A stretch of DNA of 64,000 bases, from the NCBI RefSeq assembly GCF_027595985.1, contig NC_073303.1:28109847-28173846 (forward strand). Reading direction: 5' to 3'. Shown one piece after another: positions 1-8,661 of the stretch (position 1 is the stretch's first letter; every line of letters begins with the position of its first letter). The notes below the pieces were generated by a model. That model was not told the DNA's origin, searched no databases, and saw only the letters and a list, made by a program, of their open reading frames with translations. The stretch comes from Sorex araneus. Taxonomy: Eukaryota > Chordata > Mammalia > Eulipotyphla > Soricidae. The position numbers and the translations under genes were made by a program.

Positions 1-447
1 TGCCGGGAACCAAGGAAACATCCTTGTCAGGAAAGGGACAGGATTAATTTTTGACATTTCTGGTCATTCCGTTGAACTGCCCCGCTCAGGTGGATTCTGG
101 TGTCTGAGGTTCCTGGGATCCTGGGGGAAACGAATTTCCCTGCGAGGTCCCTTTCTCTAACCCCAGGGGCCCAGACTCTCAGTGCTTCTCCCTCCTTACA
201 CTCGTGGATCCCAGACAAGCTTTCCCCCAACCCCCATCCGAGGTTGGCCAGACACCTTCGGGAAAGGCCTGGAGTTCAGGAAAGAGGGCCCGGGGGTCTG
301 CGGGTGTCGGGAGCAGGTTCCAGTCCGGGCGGGCTCGCGGGCTCGGGCTGGGTTCAGGGGTTCGAATCCCATCTGCCACCTGCGGCCCGGAGTGGCCCGC
401 CCGGCCCTTGGGTCCCCGCCCGGCCTGACGCGCGGGGACTCCCGCAG
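1..447 (+). other. DQB copy A intron 1, 3' part
   Basis: This aligns nearly base for base with 59400-59866 upstream of exon 2 in copy B, so it is the end of intron 1. It is GC-rich next to the exon and contains no gene of its own. Open frames through it are by-products of high GC content. Confidence 0.85.
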
Positions 448-717
448 GGAATGTCGTGTTCCAGAATAAGGGCCTGTGCTACTTCACCAACGGGACGCAG
501 CGGGTGCGGTTCGTGGACACATACATCTACAACCGCGAGGAGTTCGTGCGCTTCGACAGCGACGTGGGGAAGTACGTGGCGGTGACCGAGCACGGGGAGC
601 CGGACGCCGAGAACTGGAACTCACAGAAGGACTTACTGGAGCAGAAGCGAACGGAGCAGGACTGGTTGTGCAGACACAACTATGAGATGGACGCCCCCTT
701 GTCCTCGAGCCAGCGAG
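448..717 (+). CDS. DQB: DQB copy A exon 2 (beta-1 domain)
   Basis: 270 bp, the usual DQB exon 2 size, between CCCGCAG and GTGAGCGC. It encodes the peptide-binding beta-1 domain, from [16 protein letters not shown] to CRHNYE and SSSQR. The exon starts with two bases completing a codon and ends with one base (G) of the next. Unusual relative to copy B: Asn at beta-60 where copy B and most class II chains have Tyr. His81, Asn82 and Trp61, which contact the peptide backbone in this family, are kept. Confidence 0.95.
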
Positions 718-3700
718 GTGAGCGCAGGGCGCGGCCGCGGGCGCGAGTCTCGGCCGGGGGTCGGGCGGGGGGCGCACCCGGACCCGCGCGGAGCCCGAGG
801 GGACCGGCAGGAGCGTGTCCGCGGGGAGAGGCGGGGCCCGGGGGCCTTAGGGGACTCGCTCCCGCAGCCGGGAACCTTCCCGCAGGGCAGACCTCACCGA
901 GTCTTGAAACCCTCAGTACATCAAGTCATTAAGTTCTTTCCGCCATCTACGTGGAGACAAAATCCCCTCAAAGCCAGTTCTTACCGGAAACCCTGTCTGG
1001 TCTGTTCCTAAAAGCAGGAATTTATCTTTGAGGCGCTGTTACAGCGTGAGCGCCACCAGAGGGCACAAGGTTCCCTCCCCTACCTCTCCTCTGAGACTAT
1101 ATTCTTCCCTATATTTCAATGTTGATAGGTGAAAAATAACAATCTCTCAGGAGTCTTAAAATGTACAGATTAATACTTGTTTTCAACGCAAGTTCACCTA
1201 ACTTTGGCATACTTTTTCCTCCTTTACTTTCTTCTGACTACATCCTAATATTATACAGTACTAAAATATTTGTTTCTATAACATTGCATAAGTTAATATT
1301 TTTCTCACAAATGGTTGCATATCTTTTTACACCAAATCTGTTAAAAATATTTTAGAAATCCATATACCTGACTACAATTCTAGTCAAACAAGGAAGCAGA
1401 ACCGAAATTAGAGTGAAAGGCTTAATTTAAAATTATGACATTCTGTTGGGAAGCTGAGATCACCAGCTGCCGCTAGAAGTGTAAGTCCTACTTATACTTC
1501 CAGGCTCACGTCATGTTCTCAGTAACCACATCAACCTCGCAAAAATGTCAAAATAGAGTTTTACTGAAAACATTCATGATGATGTCTGACTGCAAGACAA
1601 GCCCTATCGCTTCAGCCCCCCAAAGTATAAACTTTTGAAATAGCTTTCCTGTTTCTGTTTCCAGATTGTGAATTCTATAATTTGTTTCTGAGTTCCCAGT
1701 GCTTATCAAATTTCTATTAGTTGAATTAATTAATAAATATACAAGCAAATGAAAAAATGTGTATATCATATAAAAAGTGATGGCAGCTTAATAATAGAAA
1801 CATTTCTGGGAAATGCATAAAATATGGCATCTGAACCAAGATTAGACTAAAAGCTGACCTGCAGCATGTTAGATGTGCTTTTATTCTCAAATGCTGTTGG
1901 ATTTGAGGCCTGTTTGAGATGCATTGCTTTGCATGAAAGGTGGTGACTGTGATTGTTGTCCTACTATGTGTGACATAGAAATGCATATTCAATGGGTATG
2001 GTGACGCCTGCAGGTCATCCTGTGCCCGTGGGGCGAGTGCATTAGCAGCCTGATGGTGCCTTCAGGCTTCCTGTCACTGTCACTGTCATCCCATTGCTCA
2101 TCGATTTGTTCGAGCAGGCACCAGTAACGTCTCTCATTGAGAGACTTATTGTTGCTGTTTTTGGCATATCCAGTATGCCACAGGTAGCTTGCCAGGCTCT
2201 GCTGTGTGGGCGCAATACTCTCAGTAGCTTGCTGGGCTCTCCGAGAGGGGCAGAGGAATCGAACCCATGTCGGCCACGTGCAAGGCGAACGCCCTACAGC
2301 GGGTTGGGCATTTGCCTTGCACGCGGTCGACACGGGGTTCAATTCCCAGCATCCCATATGGTTCCTTGAGCACTGCTAGGGGTAGTTCCTGAGTGCAGAG
2401 CCAGGAGTGACCCCTGTGCATCACCAGGTGTGACCCCAAAAGCAAAACAAACAAGCTTCCTGATACCCCCCAAATTGCCAACTGTGTCTTTGGTTGGACC
2501 CCCAAAACTTGGGACCAAGTTTCTCAAGAAATCAAACGCCCAAAAGTTAGGTATGTGGGAACTATGCCCATAAACCACTTTTGGCTCAGCTTTACTAGCT
2601 CATTTATTGGCCTTATTTTAGAGACCCATAAATAAAGCTCGAAAGAGATACAAATAAAACAAAAACACCTGCATTTTTTTAGCTAAACAGACTTGGGTAA
2701 ATGGGGAGGAGGGTCGGGTCAGCCTGGAGCCAGACCAAGCAGAGCCCTTGGCAGCTGCTTACTACCACAATCCAAAATCACCACCATATCTGGACTCCAC
2801 CATCTCACGACAGACTTCACTGAGATATAATCTGCTGAAAAGTTGGGTATTCGTGTTTTGTGACTGAAATCTCCAGGCTTTCTCAGAGTTGGGATGGGCT
2901 ATCTCCCCCCACTCTTCCCAATACTCTTGGAAGCACTGACAGTCACCCTCACAAACCAACTCCAGCTCCACCCTGTAAGCTCTACTACCAGCTTTGCTTC
3001 AGAGATCTAGATATAAACCTCGAAAGAGATAAAAGGCCTTAGTTAGTCTTGCATTCGCACATGGCTGAACAGACTGGGGTAACTCAGAGAGGGGAAGGTC
3101 AGCTGGTGCCTGCCCAAGCAGAGCCCTCAGCAGCTCTTCGCTTCTACAATCCAAAATCATAGCCATACCCTGGTCTGACTCTACAGTCTCAGGATGGACC
3201 TCACCAAGACATAATCTGCTGATGGGTAGCAGGTGTTGTGACTGAAATCTTCAGGTTGTTTTGGGTCTGGGTGGGTTAGCCGCTCCCCCCCACCCCCCGC
3301 CCCGCACCTCTCTGTACTTGCAGAAACATCAGCAGTCACATCACACCCCAACACTGACACCCAGTTAAAAAGATACTCCAGCCTTACTGTCCCAACAAAA
3401 ATACTGAATGCCCTGAACTAACACAATGACCTCTTAGTACCTGAATAGAAAACCATAATGCACAAAAGGTAAAGGAGAGGGAGTAAGAAGGAAAGTGCCA
3501 TAGAGGGAAGATTGCAGTGGGGGCGAGGTAGTGGGGGATGGTAGGAGGGAAGGAGGGGACATTGGTTGTGGGAAATGTGCACTGGTGGAGGGATGGGTGC
3601 TGGATCATTGTATGACTGAAACTCAATTATCAACAGCTTTGTAATGGTCAAGGTCATGGATATTCAATTTAAAAAATTTTAAAAAAGGAATTTGTAGTTC

Positions 3701-6700
3701 ATCCCTGCTTCACTCAGCTTAATCAATGGCTGAATATATAGTAGTACTCTTATATTAAAAAAGAGAAATGTCTATTCAAATTTAAAGACTTGTCGCTGCA
3801 TTAAAGTATTATATAATTTGAGGGATTTAGCTTTATACTTTTCCATACAACGCTAACCACTATGTACCTATTCTTCTTTCTTGGTTTATGTCACTATTCC
3901 TGGGGTAATGAGAGTGTTGAAAGTCTCACAGCAGCAGGAGAAAGTAAAAATTGCGATTGTCTTCTCTATTTTGAGAGCATTGTGTTATATCCTAGTTCAC
4001 CTTGGTTACTAGAAATTGTCTTGAGGTAAGAGAAAATCAGTTTATGTTTATTATAAAATATTATCTTATGACCTATATAATATAAAATATATCTTTTTAA
4101 AGTGCTTAATTTTGTAAGGCTATTAGTATCAACAGAGTAATTCTCTTGGTACTGTGAACTAACTAATGTGCTTATTCAAGCTAACAAACTGACTAAGCTT
4201 GGATCCTAATAAAAGATCTGGATCCTCAACATGGAAAGTATCATGCTGAGTGAAATGAGTCAGAAAGAAAGAGACAGACATAGAAAGATAGCACTCATAT
4301 GTGGAATATAAAGTAGCTAAGAGGTACAAATTTACAATGTTGCGATTCCTGGCAGACATTTCTCTGGACTTAGTTACTAAAATACAGAAATCCAAAACTA
4401 TGCTGCTGCTAGTGCGGCCTCCTGACCTCATATCTCTTCATTCTCAGCAATGGAAAACAAATTACCAAATGCTTTCTTTTCAGCAGATCGACTTTAGGGG
4501 GGAGAAACTCCAAATCAATAATAGTGAATTTTTTTTTGTTTAAATATTGAATGTAATCAAAGTAAAGTGAAAGTAAAGTGAAATTTACCAGTTACACATG
4601 CGGGGTGGGGGGCTGGGGAGGTGGGGGGAAGGGGGGAGGTATATCGTGATTCTTGGTGGTAGAATATGTGCACTGGTGAAGGGATGGGTGTTTGAGCATT
4701 GTATAACTGAGACTTTAACCTGAAAGCTTTGTAACTTTCCACATGGTGAATTAATAAAAGAATTTAAAAAAAAAGATCTGGATCCTAGGGATCTTTTCAC
4801 TTTGGTACCAAGAAAGGACTCAGCCCCTTGGAATGATCTGCTGCCTGGTCTCTATCTCAGTATGTGTTTTTATGTCTGTTGCTTTTCTCAGCACAACCTA
4901 AGGTGACCGTCTACCCATCCAGGACAGAGGCTTTAAACCACCACAACCTGCTGGTCTGTTTGGTGACAGATTTCTATCCAGGCCAAGTCAATGTCCGGTG
5001 GTTCCAGAACGAGCAGGAGGAAACAGCAGGAGTTGTATCCACCCCACTTATTAGGAATGGGGACTGGAGCTTCCAGATCATAGCGATGCTGGAAATGACT
5101 CCCCAGCGTGGAGATGTCTACACCTGCCAAGTGGAGCACCCCAGCCTCGAGACCCCCATCACAGTGGAGTGGCGTAAGGGATAGTTTGTTTCCTGTCACT
5201 ATGGGCATCTCAAGTCAATGGGCACAGCTTCTCCTAGCTTAATTAATTTTATTCTTTATTTTTTTTGTATGAAACATTATTTCAATGCTTATTTGTAATT
5301 TGCAAACTAGGAGTGATAGCACAGCAGTTAGGGCATTTGCCTTGCACGTGGCAGACCCGGGTTCGATTCCTCCCCCCCTCAAAGAGCCCAGCAAGCTAAT
5401 GAGAGTATCTTGCCCGCTCAGCAGAGCCTGGCAAGCTACCCATGGTGTATTCAATATGCCAAAAACAGTAGCAACAAGTCTCACAATGGAGACGTTACTG
5501 GTGCCCGCTCGAGGAAATCGATGAGCAACGGGATGACAGAGACAGTTCACAAATGCTAGTTGAGATTTCTGTGTCATTAGTTTCACTCACTAAGCTCAAT
5601 GGACTTCTACAAATTATCCCCATGTAAGTTTTTGTGCTCCTACTGGGCTGTCAGTTCTGTGAAGTTTGGACGTGTCACATGGTAGGCAGCAGCATGCTTC
5701 AGGAGCTTTGGAACTGCCAGTGTCTCCTGGCATCTCTCTGAAACCAGTTGTGAAGCTGGGCTATTTCTCTGGTTGCAGTGGGAGCTGGATATGGATGGGT
5801 GGGGTGCTGGGCTTTGGCAAGGTGGGGACACTCTCTGCCCCAATCCACTTAAGACTCTAGAGATCTGCACCACGGTGTGATTGGCCATCCTGGAGTAAGT
5901 CAGCTGCCAGTGTGTCTGTGAGGTCAGTCACAAAGCTGGATCTTTTCTTTGATGTTGGTGGGAGCATGTGTCGATTTTTGATTTCAGACATCATTAGTGA
6001 GCTGGATGGAAACTACAGGAAACTGGATTACAAGAACATCAGAATAAATATGATGCCATTTTCTTTCCAGTTATTAGGGAGATTATTCCCCATATTGTGG
6101 TCCCAGAATCCAGCTCTGATAGCTCTGAAACATTGACTCTTAGAGTTCATAACTGGGGCCTTAGGGCAAAAGTACATCAGGGAGCTAGAATTCATTCCCT
6201 ACTTCCTTCTTTTCTCATCAGCTCACTGTCTAAGAATCTATTAGTGGGCCTTTTCATCTTATAGGGAGTGGTGAAAATGAAAAACAAGGTTCTTCTGACA
6301 TCTCCTGTTTCATACTCAAGTTAGACTCTAGATCCTCAGAGAAGACCTCATGGGGTGTGGGGCAAATGCTGACTCTCAGACTTTTCCCCCTAGGAGCCCA
6401 GTCTGAATCTGCCCGGAGCAAGATGCTGAGTGGCATTGGAGGATTTGTGTTGGGGTTGATCTTCCTTGGACTGGGCCTCTTCATTCGTTACAAGAACAAG
6501 AAAGGTAAATTGATCTGGGAAAATGAGGAAAATAAGCTATGCATCAATCTGTCTATTCATGGAGATTCTGCCTCCAGATTGGCCCTTTTTCTGCTGACCC
6601 TGAATGGAAGGAGGCTGTGCCGCTGGTGAAATGAGTCAGAAAAAACTTCCTGATGTCTTTGGAGTCTGATTTGGATAGTTAAAGTTTGCCATGTAACATG

Positions 6701-8337
6701 TAGAATATGTTCCAGGACTTTCCCATTCTCCAAAGTCTCAGTGGCTTCTATCTATAAACCTTTTTTTAGTAAGGCTCAGACTCGGTTACCTCCCCTCAAT
6801 TAGAAGTGTGTTTTGGGACTGGAGTGATAGCACTGTGGGTAGGGGGTTTGCCTTACATGCAGCCATCCTGGATTTAAATCCCAGCATCCCTTATGGTCCC
6901 CTGAGCACTGCCAGGAGTAATTCCTGAGTGCAGAGCCAGGAGTAACTCCTGTGCATTGCCAGGTGTGACCCAAAAAGCAAAAGAAGTCTGTTGTATGTAT
7001 ATATGTAAGCTACTCAGTCAACGATACTGTAATCAGGAGATTTCCATACAACAACCGAACTTGAAACTATTCCTGTCAAGGTGATAGATTGCTGGGAGGG
7101 AGGGAACCTGGAGACATTGGTGGAGGAAAGTTGACTCTGGTGTGTGAATTGGTGTGGGAACATGATATGCCTGAATCTCTACTATAAAAAAACTTTGTAA
7201 CTAATGGTAACTTAATAATAAAACAAAGAAAAGGAAAGGAAAAGAAGAAGGTTGGAACATTAACTTCTAGTGGCAGTTTTATTCCTTGAATGTGGGGGGC
7301 AGGGAATTTAGTTTCTGGTAGTAGTACCTTAAGTTTAATTTAAGGTCTTGTAGCAGATGGCTAGGGAAGAATAAAAATCCAACTGTGTTCCAAATTTCAC
7401 TTCTGTTTGGTGTAAATGAGAAACTGTCTATTGGAGTAATGAAACCTTTCTCTCCCTAATTTTCTTTCGTAGGACCTCATGGGCCTTTGCCAACAGGTAC
7501 TTTTTTTTTTTTTTTTTTACTCTCATTCAATGTGGGGTATGGGAAGGCATAAGTAGAGGAAAGAGTGTGAGGTGAACATATCCAGACACAGTGATCTCAA
7601 CTTGTGACACATTTCCCCTTACAAAACCAACAGTTAGTAGAGAATTACACTTAGTTTCTGTAGAAACTGCTGAGCTTGTTCCCTCAGAAGAGGACACACA
7701 TTGGCCGGATCTTTCTATGAAACTTCAGTCTGAGATATAGCTTGGGTGTTAGATATCAGAATTTTGCCTACAGTGTTTCACATATTGGTGTCTACTTCCT
7801 GTGTGTAGTTACAAATGAGTGAACATTTGGGGTGGAGAGATTAGTATAGAGGGTAAGTGCTTGCCTTGTCTTGCACTCTAGTATCCCGGGTTCCATTTCC
7901 AGTACCCAAATAATCCCAGAGCTGAGCTGGGTGTGATCCCTGAGCATAGAACTAGAAGTAAGTTTTGAAAACTACTAGGTATGCCCCACCCTCCCCCCCA
8001 AAAAAAAAAGGGTGAAAGTAGCTATTAGAGGTAAAAAAGTTGAATTTTAATTAGATTTATAAAAAATATTGAAGTCTTCATATCCTTCAGCAAGATAACT
8101 TCTCTGCTTCCGGCATATCAGAGCAGATTCTCTGTTTCCCAAACATCAGAGCAGATCTTTTAGTTGCCATTTGCTTTTTTTAGATGATTTGATCTTAACT
8201 CATATGTCATGGGAGGCGAAGACCATGTGACATGGCCCTCAGCTTTCTCGGTCTGATTTCTCTAAGGGTAGGAAAGAGGTTCCTTCCTCAGGGTGCATAT
8301 GCTCATCACTGTCTCTTCTACAGGGCTCCTGCACTGA
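448..8337 (+). CDS. DQB: MHC class II DQ beta chain, copy A (exons 2-6; exon 1 outside window)
   Basis: Spliced CDS 448-717, 4892-5173, 6394-6504, 7473-7496, 8324-8337. The product pairs with a DQ alpha chain and presents endosomal peptides to CD4 T cells at the surface of antigen-presenting cells. The sequence shows a beta-1 domain with Cys15, Cys79, glycosylation site NGT at 19-21, Asp57 and Trp61; an Ig-like beta-2 domain with its two cysteines; a connecting peptide and transmembrane helix ([20 protein letters not shown]); and a short tail ending GLLH. The [14 protein letters not shown] and [18 protein letters not shown] stretches are DQB-like, not DRB-like. All splice sites are GT/AG and phases agree, so nothing here argues against a working gene. 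Exon 1 and promoter should lie about 2.6 kb left of exon 2, by analogy with copy B. Confidence 0.93.
2015..2294 (-). repeat. SOR-like SINE, long-body variant (SINE-L)
   Basis: tRNA-derived head at the right end (CGTGCAAGGCGAACGCCC on +) joined to a body different from the common SOR element: AGAGCCTGGCAAGCTACC, ATATGCCAAAAACAG and CGATGAGCAACGGGATGACAG when read on minus. The left end is CACTGTCACTGTC, a short-repeat tail instead of poly(A). Other copies: 5306, 39378, 45938, 57905 and 62208. Confidence 0.85.
2296..2450 (+). repeat. SOR SINE
   Basis: Reference description for this family. A tRNA-like head (GGGCATTTGCCTTGCACGCGG, then GGTTCAATTCCC, a B-box-like motif) is followed by CATCCCATATGG, CCTGAGCACTGC, GAGTGCAGAGCCAGGAGT, CTGTGCATCACCAGGTGTGACC and an A-rich tail. 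I recognise it as the shrew SOR SINE. It sits head-to-head with the preceding SINE. Confidence 0.9.
2590..3330 (+). repeat. Two tandem units of about 380 bp, leading into an L1 3' end
   Basis: The two units share TCGAAAGAGAT (2639 and 3020), CAATCCAAAATCA, ATAATCTGCTGA and TGACTGAAATCT at a period near 381 bp and are roughly 75% identical. Copy B carries one unit at 62590-62960. In both genes the unit runs straight into the L1 3' end. Confidence 0.7.
3405..3692 (+). repeat. L1 3' end
   Basis: Hallmarks seen throughout the window: AAACCATAATGCACAAAAGG, a G-rich tract, GTGCACTGGTGGAGGGATGG, TCATTGTATGACTGAAAC, AGCTTTGTAA, then an A-rich tail. The same insertion is in copy B at 63025-63300, so it predates the gene duplication. 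Confidence 0.85.
4227..4770 (+). mobile_element. L1 3' end insertion specific to DQB copy A
   Basis: 5'-truncated L1 of 544 bp with A-rich tail, flanked by perfect 16-bp duplications (AAAAGATCTGGATCCT at 4211-4226 and 4771-4786). Copy B has the empty site near 63830, so insertion followed the duplication. Confidence 0.88.
4892..5173 (+). CDS. DQB: DQB copy A exon 3 (beta-2 Ig-like domain)
   Basis: 282 bp, the family norm, between TTTTCTCAG and GTAAGGG. It encodes the membrane-proximal Ig C1-type domain with [22 protein letters not shown] and the second cysteine in YTCQVEHPS. Phase continues from exon 2 (G plus CA gives Ala) and into exon 4 (C plus GA gives Arg). Confidence 0.95.
5174..6393 (+). 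other. DQB copy A intron 3
   Basis: 1220 bp with one SINE-L; the rest is unique intron with no recognisable gene. Confidence 0.8.
5306..5555 (+). repeat. SINE-L (long-body SOR-like variant)
   Basis: Head GAGTGATAGCACAGCAGTTAGGG, body with GAGCCTGGCAAGCTACCCATGG and ATATGCCAAAAACAGTAGC, end GATGAGCAACGGGATGACAG followed by AGACAGTT. It lies in intron 3 of DQB copy A. Confidence 0.88.
6394..6504 (+). CDS. DQB: DQB copy A exon 4 (connecting peptide and transmembrane)
   Basis: 111 bp, the usual size, between CCCCCTAG and GTAAAT. It begins [17 protein letters not shown], carries one hydrophobic helix with the GxxxG-type glycine pattern used for alpha-beta pairing, and ends in a basic stop-transfer (RYKNKK). 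Confidence 0.95.
6820..6988 (+). repeat. SOR SINE (intron 4 of DQB copy A)
   Basis: GGGACTGGAGTGATAGCAC head, CAGCATCCCTTATGGTCC, GAGTGCAGAGCCAGGAGT, GGTGTGACCCAAAAAGC tail. Confidence 0.88.
7040..7250 (+). repeat. Probable diverged L1 3' end (intron 4)
   Basis: Contains GGGAGGGAGGGAACCTGG, GACATTGGTGGAGGAAAG, ATGCCTGAATCTC, CTTTGTAACTAATGGT and an A-rich tail with AATAAAAC. This is a looser match to the L1 3' end seen elsewhere. Confidence 0.5.
7473..7496 (+). CDS. DQB: DQB copy A exon 5 (cytoplasmic micro-exon)
   Basis: A 24-bp exon between TTTCGTAG and GTACTTTT, coding GPHGPLPT in phase with exons 4 and 6. In the DQB family this exon may be skipped. Here skipping also keeps the frame: exon 4 joined to exon 6 would still end GLLH. 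A 19-T run follows the donor closely. Confidence 0.85.
7828..8010 (+). repeat. Old SOR SINE (intron 5 of DQB copy A)
   Basis: GGGGTGGAGAGATTAGTATAG, GGTTCCATTTCCAGTACC, CTGAGCATAGAACTAGAAGT and an A-rich end. Diverged from consensus. Confidence 0.7.
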
Positions 8338-8661
8338 CTCCTGAAGTTCTCTGGAAGAGCTTTGATGGATACTTCTTTCTCCTGTTCTGTAACACCTGCC
8401 TGTAACTGCCCATAATTCCCAGTTACCTGCAAGTTTCTGTCTCTGAGATTGGAGTCTTCTGACTCTGAGACAGTCATTAGGTCACTTCCTGTAATCACTG
8501 GAAAGTCTGGCTGTGAACTTTCATCCTGCACTGACCTCAGAGCCTGTCTGTGCTGCAGCTGTGAAGCCAAGGGCTTCTTCTTTCCCATTGTCTGTCCATA
8601 AGCTGTTCAAGAGAAGCACATGAAACCATCTATCTGGCTATAGAGTTTTACCATAATTAAA
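8324..8661 (+). CDS. DQB: DQB copy A exon 6: last codons, stop and 3' UTR
   Basis: After TCTTCTACAG the exon reads GGCTCCTGCACTGA, completing Gly-Leu-Leu-His and stop TGA at 8335-8337. The downstream sequence resembles the known DQB 3' UTR (CTCCTGAAG, TTCTGTAACACCTGCC). A likely polyadenylation signal ATTAAA is at 8656-8661; the exact 3' end is not fixed by sequence alone. A 108-codon open frame on the opposite strand here is a shadow. Confidence 0.85.

Larger units (their letters stand above)
718..4891 (+). other. DQB copy A intron 2
   Basis: A 4174-bp intron. It starts with a GC-rich stretch almost identical to copy B, then unique intron sequence (about 900-1780) that is also found at 16.6-20 kb and 60.4-61.1 kb. 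It continues with two head-to-head SINEs, a tandem repeat fused to an L1 3' end, and a recent L1 3' insertion. Confidence 0.85.

Noticed and set aside
100-932. Long overlapping frames around DQB exon 2 on both strands
   Set aside because: They run through intron and splice sites; high GC content removes stops. Only the spliced 448-717 frame matches a protein.
2296-2340. tRNA genes in SINE heads
   Set aside because: Heads keep A- and B-box-like motifs but lack a full cloverleaf and are attached to SINE bodies throughout the window.
448-8337. Calling the beta genes DRB
   Set aside because: Exon 3 ([24 protein letters not shown]), the transmembrane exon ([16 protein letters not shown]) and the 24-bp exon 5 with a GLLH end are DQB features.
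8262-8588. 108-codon minus-strand frame
   Set aside because: Antisense to DQB exon 6 and 3' UTR; no independent evidence.
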